Positions 1 through 7,185 are shown, counted from the stretch's first letter. The stretch: 7,185 nucleotides of DNA from Bacteroidaceae bacterium (GCA_016284115.1 JAEEOD010000121.1:1-7185), one strand, 5' to 3'. Notes: generated from the letters alone by a model not told the origin. Program-made: numbers and translations.

Positions 1-1383
1 TGGCAAAGGAATTCCAATAACAGGGGTAATGCCCAATACCATACCTATATTAACAAAGAGGTGGAAGAGTAAGATACTCAAAACACAATAACCATAAACT
101 AGTCCAAAAGTCGAAGACTGTCTCTCAGCCAATACAATCAATCTTAGAATCAATAGCAGGAAGAGTGCCAAAATGCCAGCAGCTCCCACAAATCCTTGCT
201 CCTCACCAATAGTACAAAAGATGAAGTCAGTATCTTGCTCTGGTACATATTTCAACTTCGTTTGAGTGCCATTCAAGAAACCTTTGCCAAACAAGCCTCC
301 TGAGCCAATGGCAATCTTTGACTGGTTTACATTATATCCAACACCCGACAAATCTTCCTTCATACCCAATGTTACCTGGATACGTGCTTGCTGATATGGC
401 TTGAAATGATTGAAAAGATAACTGCTCGCATAAAGAAACGATACAGAAAGTACTATAAATAATCCTATCAGTAAATAGGTGTATTTCCTATCCCTCAGAT
501 ATAGAAAAAGCAGATAAATAACTGTAGCCGCCAAGATACCCCACTCTACATATACAATATCAAACTGAGCCACATGCTTTGAGAACAGGTAGGCTAATAT
601 TATCATCAAAATAGAGCCAGCCGCCAACCTAAACGCTAGTTTCCACTTTTGAAGATAAACCACCAACAATGCACAGACAAATAGCTGTATAAGCAGCAAC
701 ACAACAAATGTACCAGTTATAGATGTTGTCCCCTCAATAATATCTTCATTAAAGCGAATCCCTACAATAAAGAATATAGTAGCTGCCACTCCTGAGAACA
801 AGATGGCCCCCGTCATGCCCATACGATAAAGCACCAATAGGAATGAAGCATATACCAAAGCAGAACCCGTTTCCTGCTGCAGTACAATGATTACCATAGG
901 AACCAGTATTAGGGCGGCTATAATAAAAGCATTCTTCCAACTTTTTATGGAGAAGCCATACTCGCTCATAAATTTAGATAAGGCCAAAGCGGTAGCAAAC
1001 TTGGCAAATTCAGCAGGCTGTAAACTAACTGGTCCAAAATTCAGCCAAGAGCGTGAACCTTTTGTTTCTGGTGCTATGACCAACGTGATGATAAGCAACA
1101 CTATTAACGCTGCATATACCAAATATGAAAACATGTCATAAAGGTCATCGTCCAGCATCATCAAGACAAAGGCAATTCCGAATGAACAACATATCCACAC
1201 GAATTGTTTACCAGCACGGGTAGAAAAGTCGAAAAAATCGGTATTTTCGAAACTATAACTTGCTCCACATACAGTTAACCACCCAACAACAATCAACAAC
1301 AGGTACAACACGATGGTAAACCAGTCAACTCTCTTCCAGATTGACTTTCCACCACTTACTGTTACCCATTGATCGTTCATCAT
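1..1383 (-). CDS. rodA: RodA, SEDS peptidoglycan glycosyltransferase of the elongasome (3' end cut by window)
   Basis: RodA polymerises lipid II into glycan strands in the inner membrane, working with PBP2 in side-wall synthesis. The frame is open for exactly 461 codons from ATG at 1383 to the window edge. It ends at ITPVIGIPLP, just before the usual C-terminal SEDS stretch, so perhaps 20-30 residues are missing. SEDS marks are clear: KGSRSWLNFGPVSLQPAEFAK-type signature at residues 108-128, QQETGSALV at 169-177 (usually QPDLGT), QSKIAIGSGGLFGKGFLNGT before the active-site loop, and PEQDTDFIF with the likely catalytic Asp at residue 386 (bases 226-228). Hydrophobic helices run throughout. Residues about 192-323 hold extra membrane helices relative to E. 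coli RodA as I remember it (see findings). Two ATGs stand in tandem (1383 and 1380); AGGA at 1387-1390 lies 3 and 6 bases upstream of them, so 1380 is equally plausible. It is the last visible gene of the cluster, 29 bases after mrdA. Confidence 0.95.
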   Translation of the reverse strand, partial: MMNDQWVTVSGGKSIWKRVDWFTIVLYLLLIVVGWLTVCGASYSFENTDFFDFSTRAGKQFVWICCSFGIAFVLMMLDDDLYDMFSYLVYAALIVLLIITLVIAPETKGSRSWLNFGPVSLQPAEFAKFATALALSKFMSEYGFSIKSWKNAFIIAALILVPMVIIVLQQETGSALVYASFLLVLYRMGMTGAILFSGVAATIFFIVGIRFNEDIIEGTTSITGTFVVLLLIQLFVCALLVVYLQKWKLAFRLAAGSILMIILAYLFSKHVAQFDIVYVEWGILAATVIYLLFLYLRDRKYTYLLIGLFIVLSVSFLYASSYLFNHFKPYQQARIQVTLGMKEDLSGVGYNVNQSKIAIGSGGLFGKGFLNGTQTKLKYVPEQDTDFIFCTIGEEQGFVGAAGILALFLLLILRLIVLAERQSSTFGLVYGYCVLSILLFHLFVNIGMVLGITPVIGIPLP

Positions 1384-1412
1384 TGTTCCTACATTAGCGT
1401 TTTTCCCAGAAA

Positions 1413-3281
1413 TTATCTCTTTTCATCTCCATAGAATATCTCTCTATTGGCGAACTGCTCAGCCAAGATTTCATTGGCAGGCGACAAATGACCATGCAGG
1501 TACTGATCCATCATAATACCGCCAATAGGGACTCCATATGTCGCACCGAAACCTCCGTTCTCCACATATACAGCAATGGCAATTTTCGGATTATTCATAG
1601 GGGCAAAACCCATAAAAACGGAATGGTCTTTCCCTCGGTTCTGTGCGGTTCCAGTCTTTCCGCAAACCTCAACATCTGGCAAAAGGCTGGCTAAGGCTCG
1701 ACAAGTAGCACCTGCATTGCTACCAATGACAGCATGACGCATACCATCCACCACCTCTTCATAATACTGCCGTTCAATAGAAGTCTTACGAGGCACCAGG
1801 TAAATACTATCCAATTGATTGTCTTCAATCTCACTCACAATATGAGGAGTAATGAAATGGCCACGATTAGCAATGGTCGCTCCCAAATTAGCAATCTGCA
1901 ATGGTGTAGCCAAAATTTCTCCCTGTCCGATAGCAATACTAATCACCGTTAAGCCATTCCATGAGCCTTTATATGCTTTGTCATAGAACTGAGCATTAGG
2001 AATCAGCCCGCGTTGTTCACCTGGTAGATCTGTACCCAATCTGTAGCCAAAGCCTTGTGATACCATATGGTCTTTCCACACAGTAATAGCATTTTGTGAG
2101 GTACCATATTTCTTATCGCCGAACATTCTGAACAATCCCCAACAGAAATAAGAGTTACAAGATGTGGCAATAGCGGGAATCAATGAAATTGGTGATGCAT
2201 GGCCATGACATCCTACATGCAAGTTCCTAAAGTTGAAACCATGTCCACATGGAAATGTTGGTGATTCCTCTTGTATGATGTCTTCCTGCAAGAAGGTTAA
2301 AGCCTGGGCCGTCTTAAAAGTAGAACCAGGAGGATATGTACCTTGAATAGCACGGTTGATTAATGGTTTACGGGTATCTTGCATCAATATTTGATGATTG
2401 CCACTTCGCTTGCGGCCTATCAACAAACTGGGGTCGAAAGTTGGAGAAGATACCATGCACAAGATTTCGCCTGTAGAGGGTTCAATCGCTACTATAGCCC
2501 CAATTTTCCCTTGCATGAGTTTCTCTCCAAGCATCTGCAAGTCGATATCCAAGCCTAATTTCAAGTTCTTTCCTGGAACAGCAGGTCTGTCCATAGCGCC
2601 ATCCATATAATGGCCTTGAATTCGTCCATGGGCATCACGCAATAACACCTCCACACCTTTCTCTCCTCTGAGGTATTTCTCATAAGAGCGCTCAATACCT
2701 TGCTTGCCGATAAAGTCGCCTCTGATGTAATAATCGTCATTTTCCAATTCACGAGCAGAGATCTCGCCTATATCACCCAAAGCATGACCTGCAGCATTAT
2801 AAGAGTACTGGCGTTCGGTCCTGCGTTGTATATAAAAACCAGGAAACTTGAACAATTTCTCTTGAAATACGCCACACTCTTCTGCTGATAGCTGACGCAT
2901 GAATACCTGACTAGTATAAACCGAATAACCAGGATTTAACCTACGATTTTTCACATCGGCCATTCGTTTCAGGAACTGCTCTTTGTCTATACCTAAAGTT
3001 CGGCAAAAATCTAATGTATCGAGACTGGTTACCTCTCTTGGAATAAATGTTATATCATACGAAGGTTGATTATAAACAAGCAACTTGCCGTTACGATCAT
3101 AGATAGCGCCACGTGACGGATATTGTATCTTATTCAGAAAAGCATTGCTATCAGCATTCTGCTTATAGTCATCCGACAATATCTGCAAAAAAAACAGACG
3201 TATCACATAAATGACCACCACAAACATGGCGATCAATGCTATTACATACTTCCTATTTTCTAACGTACTCTTGTTTGACAT
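1413..3281 (-). CDS. mrdA: Penicillin-binding protein 2 (elongasome transpeptidase)
   Basis: This class B PBP cross-links new glycan strands made by RodA, on the periplasmic side of the inner membrane. The 622-residue length fits the PBP2 family. Seen in order: a short cytoplasmic tail and one membrane anchor at about 13-34; the N-terminal pedestal beginning YPSRGAIYDRNG (54-64) and containing GDFIGKQGIERSYEKYL (188-204); then the transpeptidase domain from about 260. Catalytic motifs are complete: S320-T-F-K323 (nucleophile S320), S374-C-N376, and K542-T-G544. A Cys/His-rich stretch between the first two motifs (C345, H347, C358, H359, H361, C375) could be a metal site (see findings). The start at 3281 places the anchor correctly; its 33-base leader after mreD shows no Shine-Dalgarno sequence, which is common in Bacteroidetes. 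It sits directly upstream of rodA, its obligate partner. The sequence looks intact, with all active-site residues present. Confidence 0.97.
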   Translation of the reverse strand: MSNKSTLENRKYVIALIAMFVVVIYVIRLFFLQILSDDYKQNADSNAFLNKIQYPSRGAIYDRNGKLLVYNQPSYDITFIPREVTSLDTLDFCRTLGIDKEQFLKRMADVKNRRLNPGYSVYTSQVFMRQLSAEECGVFQEKLFKFPGFYIQRRTERQYSYNAAGHALGDIGEISARELENDDYYIRGDFIGKQGIERSYEKYLRGEKGVEVLLRDAHGRIQGHYMDGAMDRPAVPGKNLKLGLDIDLQMLGEKLMQGKIGAIVAIEPSTGEILCMVSSPTFDPSLLIGRKRSGNHQILMQDTRKPLINRAIQGTYPPGSTFKTAQALTFLQEDIIQEESPTFPCGHGFNFRNLHVGCHGHASPISLIPAIATSCNSYFCWGLFRMFGDKKYGTSQNAITVWKDHMVSQGFGYRLGTDLPGEQRGLIPNAQFYDKAYKGSWNGLTVISIAIGQGEILATPLQIANLGATIANRGHFITPHIVSEIEDNQLDSIYLVPRKTSIERQYYEEVVDGMRHAVIGSNAGATCRALASLLPDVEVCGKTGTAQNRGKDHSVFMGFAPMNNPKIAIAVYVENGGFGATYGVPIGGIMMDQYLHGHLSPANEILAEQFANREIFYGDEKR

Positions 3282-3314
3282 CGCACATTCTATAACGCCA
3301 GAATAAGGCTAATT

Positions 3315-3824
3315 TCACCCTTTCCTCCCTAACAACTCGAAGATGGCAATAAAAACTAAAGTCAGCAACGTGCAACCAATCACTCTCAATAACAATCCAC
3401 CTATATCATTTATCGAGAAGAACTCTAGTATTACGACGGTAAAATGGTGAGTCAAGATACAGAAAAGAGCAAACTTCAGGAATCCATCCCACCTCAACGT
3501 AGAGATAGAAGGTACCAGAGAACGTTCATCTTGCAATTCCCTTGGAATAAAAATGTTCAGATATACAGGCTGCAACATAGCCAACAACACGCATGCCGCA
3601 GCATTGATTCCAGGCAGGGTAGCAAATGAATCGATAATAAGACCCAAAATAAAACCTACCAGTAAGAGTACCCAACGAGTACCATCACGATTCCAAGTAA
3701 TAAGCAAGTAGATATACGGCAATGGAGTAGCTATACCAGCCAGTGTTATTTTATCAAATAACAGGACCTGCAGTAATACCAATCCCACAAGCCAAATTGT
3801 CTTATTAACAATATCGTATATCAT
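3315..3824 (-). CDS. mreD: Rod shape-determining protein MreD
   Basis: MreD is a small multi-spanning inner-membrane protein that binds MreC and is part of the Rod complex; its exact biochemical role is not settled. The product has 169 residues, normal for the family, and is almost entirely hydrophobic. Membrane segments can be placed at about 8-25, 33-44, 49-68, 72-92, 115-134 and 139-164. The stretch GFILGLIIDSFATLPGINAA (57-76) resembles the Gly/Asp-containing motif typical of MreD. MreD diverges strongly between phyla, so the name rests on this motif, the size, the hydrophobicity and above all its place between mreC and mrdA. The ATG at 3824 is preceded by GAGG eight bases upstream, in the loop of a small AT hairpin. 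Confidence 0.92.
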   Translation of the reverse strand: MIYDIVNKTIWLVGLVLLQVLLFDKITLAGIATPLPYIYLLITWNRDGTRWVLLLVGFILGLIIDSFATLPGINAAACVLLAMLQPVYLNIFIPRELQDERSLVPSISTLRWDGFLKFALFCILTHHFTVVILEFFSINDIGGLLLRVIGCTLLTLVFIAIFELLGRKG

Positions 3825-3844
3825 AATAAAAGCCTCGTTTTATT
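3825..3844 (-). promoter_or_regulatory. Small AT hairpin displaying GAGG ahead of mreD
   Basis: In the 30-base gap between mreC and mreD the minus strand reads AATAAAA, CGAGGC, TTTTATT and then ATG. The two flanks are perfect 7-base complements and the six-base loop carries GAGG, eight bases from the mreD start. The symmetry and the possible ribosome-binding sequence are seen directly; any effect on translation is inference. Seven A-U pairs make a weak stem, so it may be chance in an AT-rich leader. Confidence 0.35.
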
Positions 3845-3854
3845 TCATGTATGC

Positions 3855-4703
3855 TTATTGTTCAGAGCCATCCCTGACCACCAAGTCCTTGAGTTCTTCC
3901 TGCCCCCGCCTCGCAATTACTCTCACTTGTGAGATACTGCCAAAATCTGTAGCCAATTTAATCTTTAACAGGTACGACAATCCATCATTGGAATCAGCCA
4001 TATCATCTACTGTACCCACCATCACTCCCTCAGGGAAGACTGTACTATAACCACTGGTCACAACAGAATCACCAAGATTAAACTCAGCATGGCGTGGCAA
4101 ATCTTTCAGATAGGCATAACGTGAGTCTCCACCTTCCCATTTCAAGTAGCCAAAGTAATCACTACCAGCAATCTTGCAACTAAGATTACTCTTACTATTC
4201 AATAGAGAAATGACTAATGAATAACTGCCAGTCACCTTATAAACGATGCCAACCACACCTTTAGTCCCTACCACCCCCATTTCAGATTTAATGCCAGACC
4301 TTTCGCCTTTATCCAAGGTAATGTAATTATCTGGATGATGCAGACTATTGCCGATAACCATAGCAGGAAAATCCAAATAAGCAGAATCAGCTAAGCGGCT
4401 CAGACTTTCATAGGCGGTAGAATCGTTTATATGCTGTCTCAATTCTTTCTCCAGATAAGCCACTTTCTGTTCTAACTTGGTATTGCGTTGGATAAGATCT
4501 TTGTTGGTATCGCGCAATGCGAAATAATCATTTACCTGGTTCCCTATTTCAAGTACGCGCCCAGTTACTTCGTTGGCTAAAGTGAAAACCACGCTGCTCT
4601 GATAGCCGTTCGAATTGAACAGCATTATCATACACACGGTTTCCAACAACACGAACACCAACCAATGGTTATGCTTGATTAGGAAGTCCAGCAACCGTCT
4701 CAT
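3855..4703 (-). CDS. mreC: Rod shape-determining protein MreC
   Basis: MreC is a bitopic inner-membrane protein whose periplasmic part self-assembles and activates PBP2, linking cytoplasmic MreB to periplasmic wall synthesis. The 282-residue product has the family layout: a basic start (MRRLLDFLIKHNH), one membrane helix at about 13-30, a coiled-coil stretch at about 62-92 (TNKDLIQRNTKLEQKVAYLE region), then the two-lobed beta domain from about 110 to 265. Family marks are NSLHHPDNYITLDKGERSGI (119-138), the MGVVGTKGVVGIV strand pair (142-154) and GDSVVTSGYSTVFPEGVMVG (211-230). The polar C-terminal tail is short. The start at 4703 is well supported by AAGGAGA seven bases upstream. The gene begins 16 bases after the mreB stop. 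Confidence 0.97.
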   Translation of the reverse strand: MRRLLDFLIKHNHWLVFVLLETVCMIMLFNSNGYQSSVVFTLANEVTGRVLEIGNQVNDYFALRDTNKDLIQRNTKLEQKVAYLEKELRQHINDSTAYESLSRLADSAYLDFPAMVIGNSLHHPDNYITLDKGERSGIKSEMGVVGTKGVVGIVYKVTGSYSLVISLLNSKSNLSCKIAGSDYFGYLKWEGGDSRYAYLKDLPRHAEFNLGDSVVTSGYSTVFPEGVMVGTVDDMADSNDGLSYLLKIKLATDFGSISQVRVIARRGQEELKDLVVRDGSEQ

Positions 4704-4710
4704 TTACAAC

Positions 4711-4717
4711 TCTCCTT
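4711..4717 (-). promoter_or_regulatory. Strong Shine-Dalgarno sequence of mreC
   Basis: Read on the minus strand, the 16-base gap between mreB and mreC contains AAGGAGA followed by seven bases (GTTGTAA) and the ATG of mreC. This is a near-perfect anti-16S match at good spacing. It fixes the mreC start. The neighbouring mreB and mrdA leaders have no comparable sequence. Confidence 0.75.
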
Positions 4718-4719
4718 GA

Positions 4720-5742
4720 TTATCTCATCAGGAAGGAATATTTCTCTACGTTCTTTAATGCAATAGCAGTACCTTTGGCCACACAGTGCAATGGGTCTTC
4801 TGCAATATGGAATGGAATATTAATCTTGTCTGTCAAGCGTTTATCAAGACCACGAAGCAAAGCACCACCACCAGCGAGATAAATGCCATTGTGTACGATA
4901 TCAGCATAAAGCTCTGGAGGAGTATTCTCAAGAGCACTCAATATGGCTGTCTCAATCTTAACAACTGTCTTATCCAGACAGTGTGCTACTTCTTGGTAAC
5001 ATACAGGTACCTCCATAGGCAGAGCTGTAATACGATTTGGGCCATGTACTATATAGTCATCTGGTGCATCCTCACCCAATTCAGTCAAAGCAGCACCCAC
5101 ATTAATCTTGATACGCTCAGCCATACGCTCAGATACCTTTACATTATGTTGACGACTCATATATTCCTGAATATCGGCAGTCAAGTCATCACCTGCCATC
5201 TTGATGGAATTGTTGCTTACAATACCACCTAAAGAAATCACTGCAATCTCAGTTGTACCGCCACCGATATCTACTACCATGTTACCCTCAGGCTGAGTTA
5301 CATCGATGCCAATACCAATAGCAGCAGCCATCGGTTCGAACACCAGATAGACATCCCTACCACCAGCATGTTCAGCTGAATCACGTACAGCACGCAACTC
5401 CACCTCAGTTGAGCCACTTGGCACACCAATTACCATTCTCAACGAAGGAGAAAACCATCTGCGTTTTCTAGGGCACATCTTAATCAATCCACGAATCATC
5501 TGCTCACAAGCATTGAAGTCGGCTATCACGCCGTCTTTCAAAGGACGTATGGTCTTTATGCTAGCATTAGATTTCTCATACATCATCTTTGCTCTCTCAC
5601 CCACGGCAATCATCTTACCAGTAGTTCCGTCGAGTGCCACTACAGAAGGCTCATCTACTACAATCTTACCTTCAGTAGATATAATCGTATTAGCGGTACC
5701 CAAATCAACCGCTATTTCTTGAGTAAAAGAAAATAATCCCAT
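4720..5742 (-). CDS. mreB: Rod shape-determining protein MreB (bacterial actin)
   Basis: MreB is an ATP-binding actin homologue that forms membrane-bound filaments and orients the wall-synthesis machinery. The 340-residue product spans the whole fold: phosphate-1 loop DLGTANT (13-19), EPSVVAL (31-37), IRPLKDGVIADF (65-76), GVPSGSTEVELRAV (106-119), the catalytic-Glu region VFEPMAAAIGIG (134-145, Glu136), phosphate-2 loop DIGGGTTEIAV (158-168), GDDLTADI (184-191), AERIKINVGAA (208-218), adenosine loop GIYLAGGGALLRGLD (286-300) and the C-terminal AEDPLHCVAKGTAIAL (315-330). The short N-terminus MGLFSFTQE could help membrane contact. The start at 5742 lies 19 bases after the purH stop in a leader of only A and T apart from one C, with no Shine-Dalgarno sequence. 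A Phe replaces the first Glu of the usual IEEP motif. Identification as MreB rather than FtsA or DnaK is secure from the motifs and neighbours. Confidence 0.98.
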   Translation of the reverse strand: MGLFSFTQEIAVDLGTANTIISTEGKIVVDEPSVVALDGTTGKMIAVGERAKMMYEKSNASIKTIRPLKDGVIADFNACEQMIRGLIKMCPRKRRWFSPSLRMVIGVPSGSTEVELRAVRDSAEHAGGRDVYLVFEPMAAAIGIGIDVTQPEGNMVVDIGGGTTEIAVISLGGIVSNNSIKMAGDDLTADIQEYMSRQHNVKVSERMAERIKINVGAALTELGEDAPDDYIVHGPNRITALPMEVPVCYQEVAHCLDKTVVKIETAILSALENTPPELYADIVHNGIYLAGGGALLRGLDKRLTDKINIPFHIAEDPLHCVAKGTAIALKNVEKYSFLMR

Positions 5743-5761
5743 TATGTTTATAAATTAAAAA

Positions 5762-7185
5762 TCAATGTTTAAAATGACGGAAGCCTGTCATAGCCATAGC
5801 TATACCTCTTTCGTTGCACACATCTACGCTCTCCTGGTCACGGATGCTACCACCAGGCTGAATGATAGCAGTAATACCCTCATCAGCAGCTATGGTTACA
5901 CAATCGCTGAATGGGAAGAAAGCATCACTTGCCATCACTGCTCCATGCAGATCAAAGCCAAAGCCCTTTGCTTTCTCTATAGCCTGCTTCAGGGCATCTA
6001 CACGACTTGTCTGTCCTACGCCACTCGCTAACAACTGACCATTCTTTGCCAATACAATGGCATTACTCTTGCTCTGCTTCACTATCTTGTTAGCAAACAA
6101 CATATCCTTGATTTCATCAGCAGTAGCTTGCTTATCAGTCACGAAATGGCAGTCATCTACAGTCTCGTTTTTCAGGTCACGTTCCTGAACCAGTACGCCA
6201 TTCAACATAGAGCGAAATTGGGTAGAACGCATCTCTAACGGCTTACGCACTAAAATGATACGATTCTTTTTGTGACCCAAAACTTCCAATGCATCCACAT
6301 CATAGTCAGGGGCAATGATCACTTCAAAGAAAATCTTGTCAATTTCTTCAGCAGCAGCCTTATCCACCACCGCATTGGTAATCAGAACACCACCAAAAGC
6401 CGATACAGGATCACATGCCAAAGCATCCTTCCATGCTTCAGACACTGTTTCACGTACTGCCAAACCACAAGCATTATTATGTTTCAGAATAGCAAATGCC
6501 GTCTGATCCTTGAACTCATCTATCAGCTCAACAGCAGCATGGATATCTTGTAGGTTATTGTAGCTGATTTCCTTACCATGAATCTGATCAAACATATCAT
6601 CTAGGTTGCCATAGAAATAACCCTTCTGATGAGGATTTTCTCCGTAACGCAGCACCTTACGCACATCCTGTGTTTCACGGAAAGCAGAGCCCTCACCATC
6701 ATCAAACCAGTTAAAGATAGCACTATCGTAATGGCTACTAACGCTAAAAGCATCCCTTGCCAGCAAACGACGTTCTTCCAATGTGGTCTGTGCACCATTC
6801 TCCATGAGGATATCCTTCAGGGTAGCATACTGTGCCTGACTTGCCACAATCACCACGTCTTTATAGTTTTTGGCAGCTGCTCTTATAAGGCTGATGCCAC
6901 CTATATCAATCTTCTCTATAATCTGCTGAGGTTCGGCTCCACCAGCCACAGTAGCCTCAAACGGATAGAGATCAACAATCACCAAATCAATCTCAGGAAT
7001 CTCATATTTCCTCATCTGTTCCGCATCTTGTTCAACGTCACGGCGTCCCAAAATACCACCAAATACCTTTGGATGTAAAGTCTTAACCCTACCGCCAAGA
7101 ATGCTTGGATAGGAGGTAAGATCTTCCACTGCCTGACATTCAAAGCCTAAACTTTCGATGAACTGTCGTGTACCACCTGTTGACA
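5762..7185 (-). CDS. purH: Bifunctional AICAR transformylase / IMP cyclohydrolase PurH (5' end cut by window)
   Basis: PurH catalyses the last two steps of IMP synthesis in the cytoplasm: formylation of AICAR with 10-formyltetrahydrofolate, then ring closure to IMP. The open frame runs to the window edge; 473 residues are visible and about 35 are probably missing, judged from a usual Bacteroidales length near 507. A GTG at 7129 is internal, because the frame continues upstream with STGGTRQFIESLGF, the expected N-terminal cyclohydrolase sequence. Counting from the first visible full codon, marks are STGGT (1-5), GRVKTLHPKV (31-40), VDLYPF (70-75), IDIGGISLIRAAAKN (92-106), RYGENPHQKG (179-188), the transformylase Lys-His in KHNNACG (K234, H235; bases 6479-6484), DAFFPFSD (420-427) and IIQPGGSIRD (440-449). 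It ends in RHFKH then TGA. mreB follows after 19 bases, so co-transcription is likely; the purH promoter lies outside the window. Confidence 0.97.
   Translation of the reverse strand, partial: STGGTRQFIESLGFECQAVEDLTSYPSILGGRVKTLHPKVFGGILGRRDVEQDAEQMRKYEIPEIDLVIVDLYPFEATVAGGAEPQQIIEKIDIGGISLIRAAAKNYKDVVIVASQAQYATLKDILMENGAQTTLEERRLLARDAFSVSSHYDSAIFNWFDDGEGSAFRETQDVRKVLRYGENPHQKGYFYGNLDDMFDQIHGKEISYNNLQDIHAAVELIDEFKDQTAFAILKHNNACGLAVRETVSEAWKDALACDPVSAFGGVLITNAVVDKAAAEEIDKIFFEVIIAPDYDVDALEVLGHKKNRIILVRKPLEMRSTQFRSMLNGVLVQERDLKNETVDDCHFVTDKQATADEIKDMLFANKIVKQSKSNAIVLAKNGQLLASGVGQTSRVDALKQAIEKAKGFGFDLHGAVMASDAFFPFSDCVTIAADEGITAIIQPGGSIRDQESVDVCNERGIAMAMTGFRHFKH

Noticed and set aside
1389..1394. 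Minimal ATG-TAG start-stop in the rodA leader
   Set aside because: Start-stop pairs occur often by chance, and nothing else suggests translational control there.
3843..3851. Two-codon frame ATG-AAA-TAA between mreC and mreD
   Set aside because: It is too short to judge and has no ribosome-binding sequence; it most likely arises by chance.
4786..5232. A 148-codon open frame on the plus strand
   Set aside because: It is antisense to the conserved C-terminal half of mreB, with a low-complexity, Cys/Thr/Ile-rich translation and no domain; it is a shadow frame.
5743..6100. Search for a Bacteroidetes promoter (TTTG ... TAnnTTTG) ahead of mreB
   Set aside because: Reading by eye I found no convincing -7 element on the minus strand near the mreB, mreC or mrdA starts; internal promoters cannot be excluded.
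6629..7078. A 149-codon open frame on the plus strand
   Set aside because: It lies wholly inside purH on the opposite strand, shows no recognisable family, and purH is fully conserved in motif content there; it is a shadow of the real gene.
5762..7129. purH starting at the GTG at 7129
   Set aside because: The frame stays open upstream to the window edge and encodes the expected PurH N-terminal sequence (STGGTRQFIESLGF), so the GTG is internal.
1..7185. Search for mobile elements, tRNA genes, CRISPR repeats or foreign genes
   Set aside because: Coding sequence fills almost the whole window with gaps of at most 33 bases, and all six genes belong to one conserved housekeeping cluster.

Overview
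The window is one strand-consistent block of six genes, all on the minus strand and reading from high to low coordinates: purH (5' end cut by the window edge), mreB, mreC, mreD, mrdA (PBP2) and rodA (3' end cut by the window edge). No RNA gene, mobile element, CRISPR array or foreign-looking insert is visible. The protein sequences (MreB starting MGLFSFTQE, a 622-residue PBP2, an enlarged RodA), the AT-rich gene leaders with mostly poor Shine-Dalgarno sequences, and the purH-mreBCD-mrdA-rodA order all point to a member of the Bacteroidales (Bacteroides/Prevotella-like). This assignment is inference from remembered family features, not a database match.

Layout by coordinate: 1-1383 rodA (461 codons visible, C-terminus missing); 1413-3281 mrdA; 3315-3824 mreD; 3855-4703 mreC; 4720-5742 mreB; 5762-7185 purH (473 residues visible, N-terminus missing). 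The intergenic gaps are 29, 33, 30, 16 and 19 bases, so there is no room for ordinary promoters or terminators and the six genes are probably co-transcribed. There is no gene-free stretch longer than 33 bases.

Function: five of the genes encode the core of the elongasome (Rod complex). MreB filaments under the membrane organise MreC and MreD, which link them to the SEDS glycan polymerase RodA and its partner transpeptidase PBP2, building side-wall peptidoglycan. PurH carries out the last two steps of IMP synthesis and shares the transcription unit without an obvious mechanistic link.

This is a conserved housekeeping region and I do not see a new system in it. The points most worth a second look are an extra membrane module of about 110 residues inside RodA, a Cys/His cluster beside the PBP2 active site that could bind zinc, a Phe just before the catalytic Glu of MreB, and a strong Shine-Dalgarno sequence in front of mreC that the other genes lack.
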